In this document: positions 1-6,397 of the stretch, in pieces | Layout of the letters: each line of letters begins with the position of its first letter | Numbering within the stretch: the stretch's first letter is position 1 | Origin: Bacillus sp. 1780r2a1 | Lineage (GTDB): Bacteria > Bacillota > Bacilli > Bacillales > Bacillaceae_H | Length of the DNA stretch: 64,000 nucleotides | Direction of reading: 5' to 3' | NCBI GenBank assembly: GCA_024134725.1 | Contig: CP099863.1 | Location: forward strand, 2,787,258 to 2,851,257 | The notes under the pieces: generated by a model | The model's database searches: none | Told to the model about the DNA's origin: nothing | What the model saw: only the letters and a program-made list of their open reading frames with translations | Position numbers and translations under genes: made by a program

Positions 1-445
1 GTGCATTTCGTTCAACTGCATAGGTCACAAATCCAAGCGATTCATAAAGTGCGATTGCTTCTTTGTTCGTCGAAACAACGGTGAGCTGCAGCTGTTCAAG
101 CCCTAATTCTTTTGCTTTATCTAACGCAACTTGCACAAGCCCTTTAGCAAGGCCATTTCCTCGTACACCTTTTTCTACATACATTGCCAACAGGTTACCT
201 TTATGGCGAATCTTCAAAGGTTGCTCTGCTTGAAGGGTAATCATTCCGACAAGCCGCTCATCTTGAAAAGAACCGAATGTGTAAAAATGCTCTTTTGCTA
301 GCTTCTCTCCCATTTCTTTTTCTAATTGAGGAGTGCTAACTTCTTCAGCATAAGTTTTTAGAAAGGCCGTCGGACTTTCCAAAAGCGATTCAAGCCTTAG
401 TTTAACATAGTGACCTGCATCATTTCTCGTCAGTAATCGAATCAT
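1..445 (-). CDS. GNAT family N-acetyltransferase (C-terminus cut by window start)
   Basis: The first 148 residues of a GNAT acetyltransferase are readable; the 3' end lies beyond base 1. The acetyl-CoA loop is visible as RGNGLAKGL near residue 95, followed by the typical helix and the C-terminal NKEAIALYESLGF motif. The substrate is unknown. ATG at 443-445 is preceded by AAGGAG, which lies inside the 3' end of the upstream gene. The start overlaps that gene by 26 bases, so it is probably the third gene of a coupled operon with the ABM-type monooxygenase. The family assignment is firm; the function is not inferable. Confidence 0.9.
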   Translation of the reverse strand, partial: MIRLLTRNDAGHYVKLRLESLLESPTAFLKTYAEEVSTPQLEKEMGEKLAKEHFYTFGSFQDERLVGMITLQAEQPLKIRHKGNLLAMYVEKGVRGNGLAKGLVQVALDKAKELGLEQLQLTVVSTNKEAIALYESLGFVTYAVERNA

Positions 446-809
446 TTTTCTCCGCTCCTTGTAACACTTCATTCGCCGCTTGTAAATAAGAGAGATACGA
501 TTTAGCTGGTTCATCAACATCTCCAGCTAGGTCTAAAAGAGCTTCTTCAATTAGGATAAAATTATCAATAATATGCTTCGTTTTCATGCCTCTACTCGTT
601 AACAAACTATTCAACCATAGAGCATAATCACTAAACACTGTTTCATTTTGAAGCAAGTATGACGTATGTAAATATTTCATATGATAATGATTGTCTTCTA
701 TGCATTTTTGCTTCCCTCGTTCGCCAAATTTTTGTAAAAGTGACGGCTCTTGCTCATAAATTTTTTCCGTTACCTTTTCCACAATTTCATTTATAGGAAG
801 GCTTTTCAT
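420..809 (-). CDS. Hypothetical all-helical protein, 129 aa
   Basis: I do not recognise this protein. It is predicted to be mostly helical, with many His, Tyr and Leu residues in its central part (HYHMKYLHTSYLL) and no signal peptide or membrane segment. Its ATG overlaps the stop codon of the upstream monooxygenase gene as ATGA, so the two are translationally coupled and probably work together. Its own 3' end overlaps the following GNAT gene. A helical, His-rich partner of a heme-oxygenase-like enzyme could be a heme or small-molecule binding protein, but that is a guess from context only. Confidence 0.75.
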   Translation of the reverse strand: MKSLPINEIVEKVTEKIYEQEPSLLQKFGERGKQKCIEDNHYHMKYLHTSYLLQNETVFSDYALWLNSLLTSRGMKTKHIIDNFILIEEALLDLAGDVDEPAKSYLSYLQAANEVLQGAEKNDSITDEK

Positions 810-1111
810 GTAGCCACAACCTTATACTGACGTATACTCGGAATGGTAGCAGCTAATTCTTGATCTGGATATTTTTTTTCAAGCTCATGAATTTCTTTAA
901 ACTCTTTGCTTCGCACCCATGTTAAATAAAAATCTTTCGTTTCAAATGTAAGCTGCACCGTCAGCTCTCCCAGACGCTTATCATTTTGTAACAGTTGAAA
1001 GTCTACAAAGCCAGGTGCTTGGTCAACTTTCCTTGAGCGCTTTTTATAAATATTAATCACTTCTTCTGCTTTTTCATCAGGTACATCAAATGTTGAAAAC
1101 ACGGTATACAT
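806..1111 (-). CDS. Antibiotic-biosynthesis-monooxygenase / IsdG-like protein
   Basis: This 101-residue protein has the length and pattern of single-domain ferredoxin-like ABM/IsdG proteins. A PGFVDFQLL strand is followed by TWVRSKEFKEIHE, which resembles the Trp...His segment of heme-degrading IsdG/HmoA enzymes. An Asn equivalent to the IsdG catalytic triad is less certain. It would act in the cytoplasm as a cofactor-independent or heme monooxygenase. It heads a coupled three-gene operon (ATGA overlap with the next gene). The start has a GGAGGGGAAATA-type ribosome binding site. A quinol monooxygenase role is the main alternative. Confidence 0.75.
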   Translation of the reverse strand: MYTVFSTFDVPDEKAEEVINIYKKRSRKVDQAPGFVDFQLLQNDKRLGELTVQLTFETKDFYLTWVRSKEFKEIHELEKKYPDQELAATIPSIRQYKVVAT

Positions 1112-1201
1112 TATTTCCCCTCCAATTTATTTAACTCTTATTCTTCAGTCTACTATACAAGTTTTCTAATGTATACGTATCGATTTCCCTACACCGCAAT
1201 G

Positions 1202-1238
1202 CAAAAAGAGCTCTGATGAGAATATTGTCATCAGAGCT
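1202..1238 (-). terminator. Rho-independent terminator of ohr
   Basis: An 11-bp perfect stem (1209-1219 with 1228-1238) precedes a CTTTTTG run on the minus strand, just after the ohr stop codon. Confidence 0.85.
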
Positions 1239-1245
1239 TACTTAA

Positions 1246-1665
1246 TTAAACCACGTCAATTTTCACATCAACGTTACCACTAATTGCTTTTGAATATGGA
1301 CAATAAGAATGTGCCATTTCTACATACTTCTTGGCATTGTCTAAATCTAATCCTTCAACATGGACCGTTAAGTCAACTTCTAATTTAACTCCTTGATCTT
1401 TAGCATCTGTTCCAAGACGTACCGTAGCGGTTACCTTACTGCTTTCAATTTCAACGCTGTGTCTTTTCAACATAAACTCTAAAGCACTGTTAAAACATGT
1501 GCTGTAGCCAGCAGCAAACAATTGCTCTGGATTTGTTTCAGTTGTTGCATTACCTCCTAGTGATGAAGGTGCAGCAACTTCTAAGTTGAAAATATTATCT
1601 GGAGAATGCACTTCACCACTTCTTCCTCCGGTATTAATAACTGTTGTTTCATACAATGTTTTCAT
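1246..1665 (-). CDS. ohr: Organic hydroperoxide resistance protein Ohr
   Basis: Ohr is a thiol peroxidase that reduces organic and fatty-acid hydroperoxides, regenerated through lipoylated proteins. At 139 residues it has the usual family length. Both redox cysteines are present: Cys57 in GYSTCFNSAL and Cys122 in YCPYSKA. The conserved Glu47 (NPEQLF) and an N-terminal Arg (GGRSG) of the active site are also present. The ATG has a GGAG site. It is monocistronic, ends in its own terminator, and is preceded by a strong OhrR-type operator. The ohrR gene is not in the window, so regulation is in trans. Whether it is the ohrA or ohrB orthologue cannot be settled here, though the operator favours the OhrR-controlled ohrA type. 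Confidence 0.97.
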   Translation of the reverse strand: MKTLYETTVINTGGRSGEVHSPDNIFNLEVAAPSSLGGNATTETNPEQLFAAGYSTCFNSALEFMLKRHSVEIESSKVTATVRLGTDAKDQGVKLEVDLTVHVEGLDLDNAKKYVEMAHSYCPYSKAISGNVDVKIDVV

Positions 1666-1690
1666 TGATTCATTTCTCCTTTTTGATTTT

Positions 1691-1729
1691 TGTTAATTTA
1701 ATTGTACACAATTAAATTAACAAAAACAA
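1691..1729 (-). promoter_or_regulatory. ohr promoter with OhrR operator
   Basis: Bases 1691-1722 form an inverted repeat with perfect 15-bp arms (TGTTAATTTAATTGT) and a 2-base centre. The core matches the known B. subtilis OhrR site type TACAATTAAATTGTA. A minus-strand promoter is embedded: -35 TTGTTT at 1724-1729 and -10 TACAAT at 1701-1706 with a 17-bp spacer. Repressor binding would therefore block the -10 region. Confidence 0.9.
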
Positions 1730-1734
1730 GTTTA

Positions 1735-1770
1735 AAATAAAAAAAGAGCTAAGAATTTAAATTCTTAGCT
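1735..1770 (-). terminator. Terminator of the DUF2325 gene
   Basis: A 24-bp perfect palindrome (1747-1770) overlaps the stop codon and is followed on the minus strand by a U-rich tail. Confidence 0.85.
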
Positions 1771-2076
1771 TTGAGAAACAGCGTATAAAGGCATTTTCTT
1801 CACTTCCTCTTGAATAGCCCACCAAGACCGCTTAGCATAATAAACAGGTATTTTTCTTTCTTGTGCTTGTCGTTTTATTGCCAAAGATAAGTTATGGTTA
1901 ATGTAATTGGTTAAAATTAAAATAGCATCTATCTTTTTTGGAATAGAAATTTTAGTCATGTTTGCCTTTCTTCCGTTACAATGGAAAACATGATCAAATC
2001 CGCTTTTTTTTAACTTTTCAATTAACCCTTCAATATTATCTCCTCCAACGACTAACAGTGATTTCATATGTATCAT
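1765..2076 (-). CDS. DUF2325 domain-containing protein
   Basis: This 103-residue protein matches the DUF2325 pattern. It opens with a VVGGD strand-turn, has a central GRK segment, then DAILILTNYINH and a C-terminal strand IPVYYAKRS, consistent with a small Rossmann-like domain. The biochemical role of the family is unknown to me. The ORF could start at the first Met or at Met4; Met4 (MKSLLVVGGD) is better spaced from the AAAAAAGGAG site. It is transcribed from its own strong promoter through a leader that contains an intrinsic terminator just before the ribosome binding site, so expression is probably controlled by attenuation. Confidence 0.88.
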   Translation of the reverse strand: MIHMKSLLVVGGDNIEGLIEKLKKSGFDHVFHCNGRKANMTKISIPKKIDAILILTNYINHNLSLAIKRQAQERKIPVYYAKRSWWAIQEEVKKMPLYAVSQS

Positions 2077-2088
2077 CTCCTTTTTTAT

Positions 2089-2173
2089 AAAAAAAGGCTC
2101 TTACATCAGCACGTTTGTGCTACTAATGTAAGAACCTCTGGTTATCCAGTCTGGTACCTTCTTTACAGTATGT
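2089..2173 (-). ncRNA. Candidate attenuator / riboswitch-like leader of DUF2325 gene
   Basis: The predicted transcript starts near 2173. It contains a small hairpin (2134-2155: ACC/GGT and CTGG/CCAG pairs around an AUAA loop), then a strong terminator hairpin (2095-2106 paired with 2126-2137, plus an inner AGCAC/GTGCT helix) and seven U residues at 2095-2089. The ribosome binding site follows at once. The upstream hairpin uses 2134-2137, which are also the base of the terminator stem, so the two folds exclude each other. I do not recognise the element as a known riboswitch class. Confidence 0.6.
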
Positions 2174-2179
2174 ATTCAA

Positions 2180-2208
2180 ACATTAAACTAATTATTCCAA
2201 TGTGTCAA
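2180..2208 (-). promoter_or_regulatory. Sigma-A promoter of DUF2325 leader
   Basis: A consensus -35 TTGACA (2203-2208) and a -10 TAATGT (2180-2185) are separated by exactly 17 bp on the minus strand. Confidence 0.75.
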
Positions 2209-2224
2209 GTTGGTTTTATTCCAA

Positions 2225-2255
2225 ACTAAAAGGCCAAGAACAATTCCTGACCTTT
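2225..2255 (-). terminator. Terminator of sacA
   Basis: A 12-bp stem with wobble pairs (2229-2240 with 2244-2255) and a short U tail lies downstream of the sacA stop codon. Confidence 0.7.
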
Positions 2256-2265
2256 CTTTTTAGCT

Positions 2266-3741
2266 CTAAATTCCTCTTGATAAACCATAGTAGGCAATTT
2301 GATAATTTGCTTCGCCTTTTGCAAATACCGTAACTGCAGACTTTGAGTCTTTTTGTGGAAATACGCGTGAAGTAAATACTGTTTTTCCTCCGTTAATATA
2401 CACTTCTAAAATGCTTTTATCAACGAAAATGCGAACATCTATAGAAGAAGTTGGCAACCATTTTTCCGTTCTTATAACCCCGTAATCCGTAGCGTATTGA
2501 TGCTTAAAACGAGAACGATCTACTCGCACTTCCTCTTTTTCACGATCAAAAACAAGCATTAGCGTCTCTTCTTTGCTGTTAAAAAGCTGTAAGCCTACTT
2601 GAGAAGCATTAATATTGGTGAAGCTCATATCTATTTCATAGGCATTGTTCGTAGCTTCATCAATAATAACTTCTTCATCTGTTAAACGACCGCGAAAATG
2701 AACCGCATCGTCCCTTAGTTTTGTTAACTCCGAGACAGGCTTTTGAACTAATTCTGTTCCTTCCAACGAAAGCTCACGAGGAAGGGATAAAGCATGAGCC
2801 CAACCATATTGATCAGATGGATATTCTACGTCTGGATTTCCAATCCAGGAAAACATTAAACGCCTTCCTGTTTCATCTTCAAACGTTTGAGGAGCATAAA
2901 AGTCAAAACCTTTGTCGATTTCACGATAGTATTCCATATCAAACGTTAGCTCATCTAGGTTAAATGTGCCTACGGCATAAATAACATTATAGATATTATG
3001 GAAATTATGACCTTCTGCTTGAATCCCTTGAGGTGAAAAGACAAAAACGTCTTTGCCATCTAATTTAAAGTAATCAGGACACTCCCACATATAGCCAAAA
3101 TTAGGTAGTTTTGTTTTCACTTCACCTTTAAATTGCCAATCAAGCGCATCAGTTGATTCGTATACAATTAACGTTCCCGTTTCGTTTTCACGCTGCGCTC
3201 CTAAAAGCATGTAGTACATGTCGTTTTCTTTCCATACCTTTGGATCGCGAACATGACCAGTGTAACCATTTGGAACGCCTTCCACTGCAGGATTCTGACT
3301 ATACTTTTCTACTATCCCGTCTTCATGCAAGATAGCAATGCATTGATTTGCTGTACGAGATCCATCTTCATACTTTACATTTCCCGTATAGTAAAGCAAC
3401 CCTTTTCCCTCTTTTACAATAGCACCTCCAGAGTACGCTCCATGTGACTCATACTTTTCGGTTGGAGTAATAGCTACAGGAAGTCTTTCCCAATTCACTA
3501 AATCTTTTGACTTTACATGAGCCCAATGCTTCATGCCGTGAATTGCTCCATAAGGATACCACTGGTAAAAGACATGATATTCTCCATTAAGTTGAATTAA
3601 ACCATTTGGGTCATTCATTAAGCCATACTCAGGATAGATATGATAAATAGGTTGCCAGCTATCCTGCTTCGCTTTGTTTTTTAATTCTTCAAGTTCGCCG
3701 GGTCCGGCTTCTAGAACCGTTCGATATTTTGATGTAGACAT
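2266..3741 (-). CDS. sacA: Sucrose-6-phosphate hydrolase (GH32)
   Basis: This GH32 beta-fructofuranosidase would split sucrose-6-phosphate in the cytoplasm after PTS uptake. All three catalytic motifs are present: NDPNG with the nucleophile Asp44, RDPK at 165-168 and ECPD with the acid/base Glu at 220-223. A C-terminal beta-sandwich follows. I start at ATG 3739-3741 (MSTSKYRTVLE, 491 aa) because GGAGGG precedes it; the open frame runs 43 codons further upstream without a ribosome binding site. There is no signal peptide, which argues against a secreted levanase. No sucrose PTS permease or sacA regulator is adjacent. A TATGAT -10-like box lies upstream. Confidence 0.92.
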   Translation of the reverse strand: MSTSKYRTVLEAGPGELEELKNKAKQDSWQPIYHIYPEYGLMNDPNGLIQLNGEYHVFYQWYPYGAIHGMKHWAHVKSKDLVNWERLPVAITPTEKYESHGAYSGGAIVKEGKGLLYYTGNVKYEDGSRTANQCIAILHEDGIVEKYSQNPAVEGVPNGYTGHVRDPKVWKENDMYYMLLGAQRENETGTLIVYESTDALDWQFKGEVKTKLPNFGYMWECPDYFKLDGKDVFVFSPQGIQAEGHNFHNIYNVIYAVGTFNLDELTFDMEYYREIDKGFDFYAPQTFEDETGRRLMFSWIGNPDVEYPSDQYGWAHALSLPRELSLEGTELVQKPVSELTKLRDDAVHFRGRLTDEEVIIDEATNNAYEIDMSFTNINASQVGLQLFNSKEETLMLVFDREKEEVRVDRSRFKHQYATDYGVIRTEKWLPTSSIDVRIFVDKSILEVYINGGKTVFTSRVFPQKDSKSAVTVFAKGEANYQIAYYGLSRGI

Positions 3742-4075
3742 ATGTATAAATCCCTCCAACACATTCAACAAACATTTTATTTCACACTCTATCATATAAA
3801 ACTTTCTTTTAAAAATCCAACAGATCCAAAACGAATCTTGTCGTTTTATTGTGTCGTATTTTAAAGACAAGTTTTTTTACAATTTTCATGTCAAAAAAGA
3901 AGGGTTCTTGGAAGGATAGTTGAATATTATATAACAATCAAAATTCATCAACCTGTACGAGCATCCGACGGCAAGCGGCAGATTTTTTCAACTAACGCAA
4001 TATGTTTTACAGGAAGTATTCAACAAAATGGTAGGTCCTTCATATGATTACATATTATAAGAGGAGGTATATGTC
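3742..4075. other. Divergent intergenic region sacA / ytxH-like
   Basis: This 334-base AT-rich region separates two divergent genes. I see possible -10 boxes for each direction but no repressor palindrome, cre site or convincing sigma-B promoter. Confidence 0.5.
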
Positions 4076-4540
4076 ATGAAAGAAGAAAACGTAAAACAAG
4101 TTGTAAACAGAGGTAGTAAAGAGCTTTTAGTAGGTACTATTGTAGGGAGCGTTGTGGGGGTTGCAACTGCGCTGTTAGTAGCTCCGAAATCTGGAAAAGA
4201 GCTCCGCGCTAGCATTCAAGATCAAGCTAATCAAGCATTAGCAAAAACTGGGCAAGTAAAAGAAAGCGTCTATGCAAAAGGACAAGACTTAAAACAACGT
4301 ACTGCACGCATCTCACAAGTTGTATCAGAACAGTCTGTTCAAGTTGTAAACAAAGTAAAATCACTTCGTCCATCGACTGAAGAACTTGAAGCCGCTGCGA
4401 CTACTGAACGTACAGATATCGAGGAAGAAACGCATGAAGAAGTCCCTACATTAGAAGCAGATAGTCAAGTAAAACAAGAGCTTGAGAACATCGAAACTGA
4501 AGTGCATGAATTAGAACAATCGGTTGAAGAAGTGAAATAA
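4076..4540 (+). CDS. YtxH domain-containing protein
   Basis: This 154-residue protein carries a YtxH-type N-terminus: a hydrophobic glycine-rich segment (VGTIVGSVVGVATALLVAP, about residues 19-37) followed by PKSGKELR. The remainder is a long charged, Glu-rich helix with coiled-coil character. Members of this family are general-stress or late-growth proteins of unknown biochemistry, often membrane associated. The start has AGAGGAGG. The gene converges on a small membrane-protein ORF and shares a terminator with it. Confidence 0.85.
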   Translation: MKEENVKQVVNRGSKELLVGTIVGSVVGVATALLVAPKSGKELRASIQDQANQALAKTGQVKESVYAKGQDLKQRTARISQVVSEQSVQVVNKVKSLRPSTEELEAAATTERTDIEEETHEEVPTLEADSQVKQELENIETEVHELEQSVEEVK

Positions 4541-4585
4541 AAAAAACGCTGTGTGGATTCTCACTTTCCATACAGCGTTTTTACG
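4540..4585. terminator. Bidirectional terminator
   Basis: A long stem (about 4543-4557 with 4567-4582) has A/T tracts on both sides. It serves the YtxH-like gene and the convergent small ORF. Confidence 0.85.
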
Positions 4586-4730
4586 TTGTAAGCATACTAA
4601 ACATCACCCATAATACAAAAAACACAAGCAATAATGAACTGATTAAGATGACTCTACCTAACAAATTGTAAGTTTTCCATTCATCAGACAACTTTTGATT
4701 TTTAGATTCCTTTACTAACATAGACTTCAT
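4581..4730 (-). CDS. Small single-pass membrane protein, 49 aa
   Basis: An ORF of 49 codons starts at ATG 4728-4730 behind an AAGGAGAGGAA site. It encodes a charged N-terminal half (MKSMLVKESKNQKLSDE) and one C-terminal membrane segment (ILISSLLLVFFVLWVMF). I do not recognise the family. The good ribosome binding site, clean membrane segment and shared terminator at its stop codon support it as a real gene. Its function is unknown. Confidence 0.7.
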   Translation of the reverse strand: MKSMLVKESKNQKLSDEWKTYNLLGRVILISSLLLVFFVLWVMFSMLTT

Positions 4731-4795
4731 TTCCTCTCCTTCCTAAATTGAGTTTTCTAATTATTCTAATTATAACACATTTTATTTTTAGGTGA

Positions 4796-4846
4796 AAATA
4801 AAATGCCTGGAAGGAATTTTATACTTATCATTCCATTCCAGGCATT
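4796..4846 (-). terminator. Terminator of the PCYCGC lipoprotein gene
   Basis: An 11-bp perfect stem (4802-4812 with 4836-4846) has additional inner pairing and a U-rich minus-strand tail. Confidence 0.8.
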
Positions 4847-4847
4847 A

Positions 4848-5345
4848 CTATATCTCAGGAGTTGGAGTAGGTTTTCCATATCCTTTTTTATATTTCTCAT
4901 CAATATCTTTTCGAATTTGCTTTATACTTTTACCTTGGCTGTATTCAATTACTGACTGCGCAGCAATGTCTAGACATATCCCACACCTTGTTGCGTGATC
5001 ATCCCATACAACAGCTCCACTTGTCTTGTTTTCATAAATAAAACAATCGTAACTGCTTGTGTGACCTGCTGTATCACCACATCCGCAGTAACAAGGAATC
5101 TTTTCAAGAAGCTCCTTGTGTTTACCAACTGAGCGATATACAACTTTCATATTTTCGTCTTTATCATTTAAAAACGTTGGTAAAATTTCATTACTCTTTG
5201 TTTCTTCGCGAATGTCCGCTATCGTTTCAGTTTCATGATGTGAATGAGATGCATGGTCACTAATGCTCTTCTCTTTTCCACATCCCGTAAGTACCATACT
5301 TGTACTAACAACCCCTAAAATTATCCATCTCCCATACTTCATCAT
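4848..5345 (-). CDS. PCYCGC-motif lipoprotein
   Basis: This secreted lipoprotein has a signal peptide ending in a lipobox (L-T-G-Cys22). A His-rich stretch (HASHSHHETE) is followed by the family-defining PCYCGCG at 84-90. Four of its six cysteines after the lipobox lie in that motif and in CGIC (121-124), with Cys101 between, a pattern suggesting metal or redox function outside the membrane. The biochemical role of the family is unknown to me. Two adjacent ATGs are possible starts; the second (5342) is better spaced from AGGGGG. Confidence 0.88.
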   Translation of the reverse strand: MMKYGRWIILGVVSTSMVLTGCGKEKSISDHASHSHHETETIADIREETKSNEILPTFLNDKDENMKVVYRSVGKHKELLEKIPCYCGCGDTAGHTSSYDCFIYENKTSGAVVWDDHATRCGICLDIAAQSVIEYSQGKSIKQIRKDIDEKYKKGYGKPTPTPEI

Positions 5346-5472
5346 TTTCCCCCTGTCATACCTTGTACAATTCTCATGGAAACTTATTTATTACTAGTAT
5401 ACATCATATGAACCGCTCGTTTCCTCCTACTATATGTATTCATTTATTTTAAAATCAGAAGAGATAAGCAAT

Positions 5473-5507
5473 AAAAAAAGCATGTAGAAATTATATCTAC
5501 ATGCTTT
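5473..5507 (-). terminator. Terminator of 42-aa peptide ORF
   Basis: A 12-bp perfect stem (5478-5489 with 5496-5507) is followed by seven U on the minus strand. Confidence 0.85.
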
Positions 5508-5524
5508 CGCTTATAGTTGAATGG

Positions 5525-5653
5525 TTAGTTTTGTTTCCAAGATTGTACTAAGTCTACAACAGCAGATACAACTTCAATTCCTTGAAAAGCAAATATACCT
5601 GCAGCAGCCATTGAGAAAAACCCTACTACAACATCTTTGAGAATGATTGGCAT
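5525..5653 (-). CDS. Small hydrophobic peptide, 42 aa
   Basis: A 42-codon ORF starts at ATG 5651-5653 behind AAGGAGATGTTCAT and ends just before its own terminator. The peptide begins MPIILKDVVVGFFSM and is a hydrophobic Ala/Val/Gly-rich helix of about 35 residues ending in SWKQN. It has no leader or double-glycine site, and no processing or immunity genes lie next to it. I do not recognise it; a small membrane or amphipathic peptide is likely. The complete transcription-unit signals make a chance ORF unlikely. Confidence 0.7.
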   Translation of the reverse strand: MPIILKDVVVGFFSMAAAGIFAFQGIEVVSAVVDLVQSWKQN

Positions 5654-5837
5654 ATGAACATCTCCTTTTCTACTTTGAAATATACGCTATTCATCCCGCT
5701 TAAGCTCCTGCTTTTCTCTATACCCTTTTTTTAAAAAGGTTATTCCTACATTCTACTCTTTTTTTAAGAATTTTCAATACCATTTAACGATAAAAATATT
5801 ACCATTTCAAAACGAAAACGATTAACTTTTTCTTATA

Positions 5838-5865
5838 GTAAAAAGCACAGCGTTAAACTGTGCTT
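5838..5865 (-). terminator. Terminator of DoxX gene
   Basis: An AAGCACAG/CTGTGCTT stem with a UUUUU tail on the minus strand lies just after the stop codon. Confidence 0.8.
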
Positions 5866-5867
5866 CT

Positions 5868-6260
5868 TTACGAATAGCTTTCTTCTTTCTTCAAAAGATG
5901 ATCTAAAGATAATGTTCCACTTCCTGCAAAGACAAGATGTAAAGACATAGCTAGCAGTGCAATATCTAACTCATATCCACCTAAGAATGGAGCTCCTAGC
6001 TTCGCTGTAAAAATAGCTCCTAGCATAACGAAAACAAACAGCGCTGCAACAATTCGTGTACCTAGTCCGACGATAACAGCAACTCCACCAATTAATTCAA
6101 TAACTGCTACTACATATGCTATAAAACCAGGAATACCAAGGCTGTCAAAAAAACCTACAGTTCCCTCAATTCCACCTTGGAACTTACTTAGACCATGAAT
6201 AAAAAATGTTAAACCTAATACAATCCGTATAAAAAATGTACCAATTGCATAACCCTTCAT
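5868..6260 (-). CDS. DoxX family membrane protein
   Basis: This 130-residue, four-helix membrane protein of the DoxX family contains the early LTFFIHGLSKF motif and a glycine-rich second half (GGVAVIVGLGTR). B. subtilis relatives (CatD, MhqP and similar) respond to quinones or thiol stress; the molecular role is unclear. I start at ATG 6258-6260 (MKGYAIG) because AAAGGAGGG precedes it; the frame is open 30 codons upstream but that part is low-complexity and lacks a ribosome binding site. The gene is monocistronic with its own terminator. Confidence 0.9.
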   Translation of the reverse strand: MKGYAIGTFFIRIVLGLTFFIHGLSKFQGGIEGTVGFFDSLGIPGFIAYVVAVIELIGGVAVIVGLGTRIVAALFVFVMLGAIFTAKLGAPFLGGYELDIALLAMSLHLVFAGSGTLSLDHLLKKEESYS

Positions 6261-6347
6261 GCTATTCCCTCCTTTTATGTATTCTCTATCACTATTGTAG
6301 TAGCAATATATATAATTACAAGTTATTTTTATATTATAATTATGTAA

Positions 6348-6390
6348 CAAAAAATAAACCCCTTACATTTTGTTAGTAAGTAGGTTTATT
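6348..6390 (-). terminator. Terminator of the glycosyltransferase operon
   Basis: An AATAAACC/GGTTTATT outer stem with a CTTAC/GTAAG inner stem and a U-rich tail closes the five-gene minus-strand operon. Confidence 0.75.
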
Positions 6391-6397
6391 CTCACTA

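Noticed and set aside
2721..2963. Plus-strand ORFs of 60-80 codons inside sacA
   Set aside because: They lie antisense to a complete GH32 gene, have no ribosome binding sites and no recognisable products.
3901..4075. Sigma-B promoter upstream of the YtxH-like gene
   Set aside because: GTTTTA is present, but no GGGTAT-like -10 lies at a workable distance.
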